The position numbers and the translations under genes are program-made. This document shows positions 59,172 through 64,000 of a stretch of DNA of 64,000 nucleotides, piece after piece. Where the stretch lies: positions 1-64,000 of the forward strand of contig VFJL01000002.1 in assembly GCA_009886095.1 (NCBI GenBank), read 5' to 3'. A model generated the notes under the pieces. That model was not told the DNA's origin. It saw only the letters and a list, made by a program, of their open reading frames with translations, and did not search any database. The stretch's first letter is position 1; each line of letters opens with the position of its first letter. The DNA comes from Nitrosomonadales bacterium. GTDB taxonomy: Bacteria > Pseudomonadota > Gammaproteobacteria > Burkholderiales > Nitrosomonadaceae.

Positions 59172-60060
59172 TAAAACACGATTGGCCATCCGTGTTGCTG
59201 CCGGTTCACTCGTTATTGTCATGACAACGGTTGCACCATCGGCTTCGGCTCAGGATACAAGAACCCAGGCTCTGGAACGGGCACTCAAACAAATGGAAGC
59301 TCAATTGAAAGTTCTCCAGAGTGAGTTGAACCAAGTCAAATCCGAATCTGCCCGGGAAGCACAGAAGGTCATGGCGATCGAGGAAAAAACGATAAAGATC
59401 GAAGAGAAGGCGTCGAGAGCTAAAGAATATACGAGGACAGCCCAAGAAAAAGCGGAGCATGCCATAGAAATGGCGGATATTCTGGAAAAGCAGGTCGGTC
59501 ACAAGAGTCACATGCTGTTCTTCCGTGGTGGCTTTGCGCACGCCGATCATAGCCGTAACGGCGTATCCATACTAAGCAGCGGTGCCGGCGTCGGAGGGGG
59601 GGTAGCAGATAAGAATGCGTGGTATGTCGGCGCAGGCTTTGACTGGGGCCTGACCAAAGATGCCTGGGGCCTGTCGCCCAAGACCAGCGTCATGTCTGAA
59701 TTGATGTTCGAGTACAAGGAATACGGCTCCACCGTAGTCGGCAATAATCTTACCGCTTCTAATGGCGTACATGTCAGCCAGCTTACTCTGGCTGCATCGC
59801 CGAAAATCAAATTTTTCGAAGGTAGTCGGTTCAGACCTTGGGTTATCCCTGTCGGTCTAGCCATCCATGTGATCAGCCCGCCGTCTTCGTCCATCACGGT
59901 ATTGACACCGGGGGTCATGTTTGCGGGCGGTGCCGATTACAGAATCTGGAAAGACTTCCATGTCGGCGTTGATGCGCGTTATCACCTGACCAGCGGCAGA
60001 AACGACGGCATCAAAATCGATGGCCTGACTGCCGGTGGTTACCTCGGGATCGGTTTCTAA
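59155..60060 (+). CDS. Outer-membrane beta-barrel protein with N-terminal coiled coil
   Basis: Signal peptide, heptad-rich region (ALERALKQMEAQLKVLQSELNQVKSESAREAQK), C-terminal barrel ending GGYLGIGF. Confidence 0.78.
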   Translation: MKYFLDKTRLAIRVAAGSLVIVMTTVAPSASAQDTRTQALERALKQMEAQLKVLQSELNQVKSESAREAQKVMAIEEKTIKIEEKASRAKEYTRTAQEKAEHAIEMADILEKQVGHKSHMLFFRGGFAHADHSRNGVSILSSGAGVGGGVADKNAWYVGAGFDWGLTKDAWGLSPKTSVMSELMFEYKEYGSTVVGNNLTASNGVHVSQLTLAASPKIKFFEGSRFRPWVIPVGLAIHVISPPSSSITVLTPGVMFAGGADYRIWKDFHVGVDARYHLTSGRNDGIKIDGLTAGGYLGIGF

Positions 60061-60179
60061 AGATATCGACTGATGCGGACAAGAGGAGAGCGTAAAGCCA
60101 AACTATCGAAATAAGCCCGCTATGCAGGTTATATTTCCCTCTCCTTCTGGCTGCTATTTTTTTCCAATGTTGATCTGAA

Positions 60180-60345
60180 TGGTTTTGACGTAGCAGTAAC
60201 CAAGAGCCTATATTCAGTTTCGTCCTGAAGAAGTTATATATCGACAGCGACATAAAGAATGATCTTGGTGTGATGGCAAGCCCAATCCGCCGGTCATTAA
60301 CATCGGTTTCAACTACAGATTCTGGAAGTTCAGTATATGTTTATA
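60180..60345 (+). pseudogene. Decayed 3' end of an outer-membrane protein gene
   Basis: FRPEEV / YIDSDIKNDLGVMA / KPNPPVINIGFNYRFW readable across two frameshifts. Confidence 0.5.
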
Positions 60346-60416
60346 GACTTGTAGCGAAAAAGGAGTTTTGTGTTATTGTGGTGCCAGTTGTCTATTTTTA
60401 ACCCAAGGGAGAAACC

Positions 60417-60722
60417 ATGAAAAATTTGTTAGCAATCATTGTCACAATGTTCGTATTTAGCAGTAGCGCTTATGCGTATGTCAACATCAACACCGCCACT
60501 CAGGCTGAACTTGAAACCCTGAAAACATCCGGCATTACCTCCAGCAAAGCCAAAGCGATCATTGACTATCGCACCAAGGCCGGCTCGTTCAAAACTGTTG
60601 ATGACATTGAAAAAGTCGAAGGCGTCAACAACAAGACTGTGAATATGGAGCAACTCCGTAGAGATATTTCGGTCACCGGCCCCACCGTACTAAAGAAAGT
60701 AGCCCCACCTGCCGTCAAGTAA
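60417..60722 (+). CDS. ComEA-like helix-hairpin-helix protein, exported
   Basis: Signal peptide then YVNINTATQAELETLKTSGITSSKAKAIIDYRTKAGSFKTVDDIEKVEGVNNKTV. Confidence 0.9.
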   Translation: MKNLLAIIVTMFVFSSSAYAYVNINTATQAELETLKTSGITSSKAKAIIDYRTKAGSFKTVDDIEKVEGVNNKTVNMEQLRRDISVTGPTVLKKVAPPAVK

Positions 60723-60725
60723 TTT

Positions 60726-60837
60726 TAATTCCAGTTCGAAAGTGAAGCGAGGCGATGACGAACGAACGCCGCGGATAGTATGGCAAAGCACGAGTGAGGG
60801 TATCGACGAAGTGTCACTAATGAAATGAAATTGGAGT
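60726..60837. repeat. Family C dispersed repeat copy C3
   Basis: AATTCCAGTTCGAAAGTGAAGCGAGGCGATGACGAACGAACGCCGCGGATAGTA...GGTATCGACGAAGTGTCACTAATGAAATGAAATTGGAGT. Confidence 0.75.
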
Positions 60838-60855
60838 AAGGAAACACAGTTCCAG

Positions 60856-60887
60856 CAAAACCCCGGTTTAATCCGGGGTTTTTGTTT
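60856..60887 (+). terminator. Intrinsic terminator
   Basis: CAAAACCCCGGTTTAATCCGGGGTTTTTG. Confidence 0.88.
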
Positions 60888-61162
60888 GCGCTAAAGCTTA
60901 TCACCAACTTCTCAATCTCGACCGTATCTACGACAATTGGATCGATTCGTTCTATAATGAAAATAATTTGACGGGACTTGGTTCTAAGGTGTTTCAGCAT
61001 TTTTGGATACCCAACATACTGGGCAAACAATCTTAATTTATGGAAACGCTCTATTGAGAGCACCTTGCTCGTTCTCGCTACCAACGTGATCCTTGCGAGC
61101 TTCATTGGTTGCGTGAGAAGATTTCCTCTCTATCTCTGCCATAGATTGTTGAAGTGGCCAAA

Positions 61163-61302
61163 GGGCACCTCTAAAAATTTAAAGTTCCAGACAAAGACAA
61201 AATGGGAATAAGAAATATAGCCGCGGCATCTGGCTGATATGTAAGGAAACATTTTTGTGAGCAACGAAGTATCGTGACAAAATCTAGATTTTTAGAGAGT
61301 CC
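61163..61302 (+). repeat. Family A MITE-like element copy A6
   Basis: GGGCACCTCTAAAAATTTAAAGTTCCAGAC...GGCTGATATGTAAGGAAACATTTTTGTGAGCAACGAAGTATCGTGACAAAATCTAGATTTTTAGAGAGTCC. Confidence 0.85.
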
Positions 61303-61478
61303 TTGTGATTTATGATTTGCCAATCGCTCCTGGTACGGCTATACATGTTATGGCTAGTCATGGTTCGTTTACCCTATAATCATTGGGTACTAATAAGATC
61401 CTTGCGATCACACTGCTCTTGGAAATTGAGGGAGAACGGTAACCGGTTTACAATAGCGAACATGCAGTTAACTCATCC

Positions 61479-62039
61479 ATGCAAAGCGTCAACCTGACCC
61501 ACCATTTCTTGATCGCCATGCCGGCCATGGCTGATCCTTCTTTTGCCAAGACTCTCACCTATATCTGCGAACACAACGAGCAAGGCGCATTGGGCCTGGT
61601 GGTCAACCGGCCCACTGAGCTGACACTGGAGGACATGCTTGACCAGCTTGGCATTCCTTATGCCAACCTACCCCTTAAAGAATTACCCGTATTATTTGGT
61701 GGGCCGGTACAACTGGATCGTGGCTTCGTGCTGCATCAACCAGCAGATGGCTGGCAATCCACCATGACGGTAAATCATGAAGTGGGACTTACTACCTCCC
61801 TTGATATCCTGCAGGCGATCGCGAACGGAAAAGGCCCCCGGCAGGCATTGGTAACACTAGGCTACTCGGGATGGGCACCCGGTCAGATTGAGCATGAACT
61901 TGCCCAGAATGCCTGGCTCACTGTGCCCGCATCGCCCAGCATCATGTTCGAGCTGCCATCCGAACAACGACTGGCTGCAGCAATACAATTGCTGGGAATT
62001 GACTTCTTCAGCCTGTCAGATGAGGTAGGACATTCTTGA
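61479..62039 (+). CDS. yqgE: UPF0301 family protein YqgE
   Basis: [52 protein letters not shown]. Confidence 0.95.
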   Translation: MQSVNLTHHFLIAMPAMADPSFAKTLTYICEHNEQGALGLVVNRPTELTLEDMLDQLGIPYANLPLKELPVLFGGPVQLDRGFVLHQPADGWQSTMTVNHEVGLTTSLDILQAIANGKGPRQALVTLGYSGWAPGQIEHELAQNAWLTVPASPSIMFELPSEQRLAAAIQLLGIDFFSLSDEVGHS

Positions 62040-62059
62040 GAACAGTGTTGAACATTAAT

Positions 62060-62172
62060 CGTACCTCTAAAAAATCCAAATTTTGTCACGACACTTCGTT
62101 GCTCACAAACTGCGTCTACATTTTTTGTTCCCGCCTCATCTTGTCTAGAACTTTGAATTTTTAAAGATGCTC
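62060..62172 (-). repeat. Family A MITE-like element copy A7, inverted, with internal deletion
   Basis: GTACCTCTAAAAAATCCAAATTTTGTCACGACACTTCGTTGCTCACAAACTGCGTCTACATTTTTTGTTCC...CTAGAACTTTGAATTTTTAAAGATGCTC. Confidence 0.82.
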
Positions 62173-62182
62173 TATTCTGTTC

Positions 62183-62656
62183 ATGCAAAATCAGGCAAAT
62201 CAACACCTGGCGCTTGACTCCCATCGCGCTCCTACGGGGACGGTGATAGCTTTCGATTTCGGCGAAAAACGCATCGGCGTGGCGGTAGGTGATCTGGAGT
62301 TAGGTTTGGCGCATCCTCTCGCCATAGTGAGCGATGTAATTACTGAGCGACGTTTTGACGCCATCGCCAAACTGATTGAAGAATGGCAGCCGGTGCTATT
62401 GGTAGTGGGGTTACCCACGCATGCCAACGGCACGGAGCACGAACTGACCCGTCTGAGCCGACGTTTCGCACGCCGCCTGGAAGGTCGCTTTGGTATCAAA
62501 ACTACGCTGGTGGATGAGCGTTATACTTCCCTTACTGCCAGCACCGCGCTACGGGAAGCAGGTATCAGCGGAAAAAAACAGAAGCCGCTATTGGATCAAG
62601 TGGCTGCACAGCAGATATTGCAATCTTATTTTGATGGACACTATGCACTTGCCTAA
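62183..62656 (+). CDS. ruvX: Holliday junction resolvase-like RuvX/YqgF
   Basis: GTVIAFDFGEKRIGVAVGDLELGLAHPL; LLVVGLPTHANGTEHELTRLSRRFARRLEGRF; LVDERYTSLTA. Confidence 0.95.
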   Translation: MQNQANQHLALDSHRAPTGTVIAFDFGEKRIGVAVGDLELGLAHPLAIVSDVITERRFDAIAKLIEEWQPVLLVVGLPTHANGTEHELTRLSRRFARRLEGRFGIKTTLVDERYTSLTASTALREAGISGKKQKPLLDQVAAQQILQSYFDGHYALA

Positions 62657-63152
62657 CGCAGAACAATTGCTTGCTGACCTGACCGGGAGAATACGGCCTG
62701 AGATTTCCAGCAATACCGCACTGGTGGGTATTCATACCGGTGGAGTATGGCTGGCAGAGCGACTGCACCAGAATTTGGAACTCACGCTCCCCTTAGGCAC
62801 CCTGGATGTTTCATTCTATCGCGACGATTTTGGCCAAATCGGTCTACACCCCCAGGTCAAGCCTTCGGATATCCCATTCGAAGTAGAAGGCAATCACATC
62901 ATCCTGGTGGACGATGTTCTCTACACTGGGCGCACCATTCGCGCCGCCATCAACGAGCTGTTCGACTACGGTCGCCCGGCCAGTATCCGCCTGGCTACAT
63001 TGATAGATCGGGGTGGCAGAGAAATGCCTATTGCCGCCCAGTATGTTGGTGCGACGCTTACCTTGCCAGCGAATAAAATGCTGGCGCTGGAACGGAATAA
63101 TGATGGAAAATTGAGCCTGAGCCTGTATGACAAAAGCCCTCTGGGACAATGA
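62634..63152 (+). CDS. pyrR: Bifunctional pyr operon regulator/uracil phosphoribosyltransferase PyrR
   Basis: [85 protein letters not shown]. Confidence 0.95.
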   Translation: MDTMHLPNAEQLLADLTGRIRPEISSNTALVGIHTGGVWLAERLHQNLELTLPLGTLDVSFYRDDFGQIGLHPQVKPSDIPFEVEGNHIILVDDVLYTGRTIRAAINELFDYGRPASIRLATLIDRGGREMPIAAQYVGATLTLPANKMLALERNNDGKLSLSLYDKSPLGQ

Positions 63153-64000
63153 ATAATAATCCACAGCTAAATAAAAATGGCGAGTTGCAACACCTTCTCA
63201 CCACTGAGGGGTTACCAGCTTCCATTCTGCTGAACATACTCGACACCGCCGAATCCTTTGTCGGTGTCACTGAGCGTGACATTAAGAAAGTCCCTCTACT
63301 GCGTGGAAAATCTATATTCAACCTGTTCTTTGAACCTAGCACCCGTACCCGCACTACATTCGAGATCGCCGCTAAACGCCTGTCAGCGGATGTAGTCAAT
63401 CTCAACATCGCCGCTTCCTCCCAGTCCAAAGGGGAAACGCTGCTGGACACGGTGGATAATCTCTCGGCCATGCATGCCGATATGTTTATCGTACGACATT
63501 CACAAAGCGGCGCGGCACATTTGATAGCACGGCATGTACGGCCCGAGATTCACGTTATCAACGCTGGCGACGGACGTCACGCGCACCCCACCCAGGCGTT
63601 GCTCGATATGTTCACCATTCGCCACTATAAACACGATTTCCATAATCTGCGTGTAGCTATCGTCGGCGATATCCTGCACTCACGGGTAGCACGCTCGCAA
63701 ATTCATGCACTGACCACGCTGGGCGTGCCGGAGGTACGGGTCATCGCACCTAAAACCCTGCTGCCCACCAAGGTCGAGCGCCTTGGGGTTCATGTTTATC
63801 ATGACATGGCACAGGGGTTAAAAGACGTCGATGTTTTACTGATGCTGCGTTTACAAAATGAACGCATGCTGGGCGCACGCCTCCCCAGTGCTGAGGAATA
63901 TTTCAAGTATTATGGACTTACACAGGAAAAACTGGCACTTGCCAGGCACGACGCCATCGTACTGCACCCCGGCCCGATGAACCGCGGCATTGAAATTGAT
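63149..64000 (+). CDS. pyrB: Aspartate carbamoyltransferase catalytic subunit (3' end outside window)
   Basis: ATGA overlap with pyrR; translation includes [19 protein letters not shown] and HPGPMNRG. Confidence 0.95.
   Translation, partial: MNNNPQLNKNGELQHLLTTEGLPASILLNILDTAESFVGVTERDIKKVPLLRGKSIFNLFFEPSTRTRTTFEIAAKRLSADVVNLNIAASSQSKGETLLDTVDNLSAMHADMFIVRHSQSGAAHLIARHVRPEIHVINAGDGRHAHPTQALLDMFTIRHYKHDFHNLRVAIVGDILHSRVARSQIHALTTLGVPEVRVIAPKTLLPTKVERLGVHVYHDMAQGLKDVDVLLMLRLQNERMLGARLPSAEEYFKYYGLTQEKLALARHDAIVLHPGPMNRGIEID

Noticed and set aside
60725-61105. 126-aa minus-strand ORF (MKLARITLVARTSKVLSIERFHKLRLF...) as a real gene or transposase remnant
   Set aside because: It overlaps a family C repeat and an intrinsic terminator and has no recognisable motif, so it was not called.

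Overview
The window is a gene-dense chromosomal segment of a betaproteobacterium, plausibly Nitrosomonadaceae-like judging only by gene content. Most of it is housekeeping: recN, nadK, hrcA, hemH, secDF-yajC-tgt-queA, a tRNA-Leu(CAA), clpA/clpS, icd, mnmA, queF, smc-zipA-ligA-galU, hpt, mtnP, def, hemJ, nth, rnfB, pyrD, bpt-aat and yqgE-ruvX-pyrR-pyrB. The accessory content is more interesting. (1) There are two consecutive integron-type gene cassettes with recognisable attC sites and no integrase in the window (a CALIN-like array). They encode an HNH endonuclease and a SeqA-N-like/RAMA-domain protein. (2) There is a complete N-type ATPase operon (atpDCQRBEFAG order, no separate delta gene). 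(3) A decayed island next to tRNA-Leu carries a methylase remnant, a serine-recombinase remnant and three small ORFs below the 60-aa ORF-track cutoff, two of which are tandem 55-aa paralogues. (4) Three families of short, non-coding, dispersed repeats with terminal inverted repeats (MITE-like) are present in 7, 3 and 3 copies. One copy abuts a start codon, one lies inside the yajC-secD operon, and one appears to supply a stop codon. All calls come from reading the sequence and the ORF translations; no database search was run.
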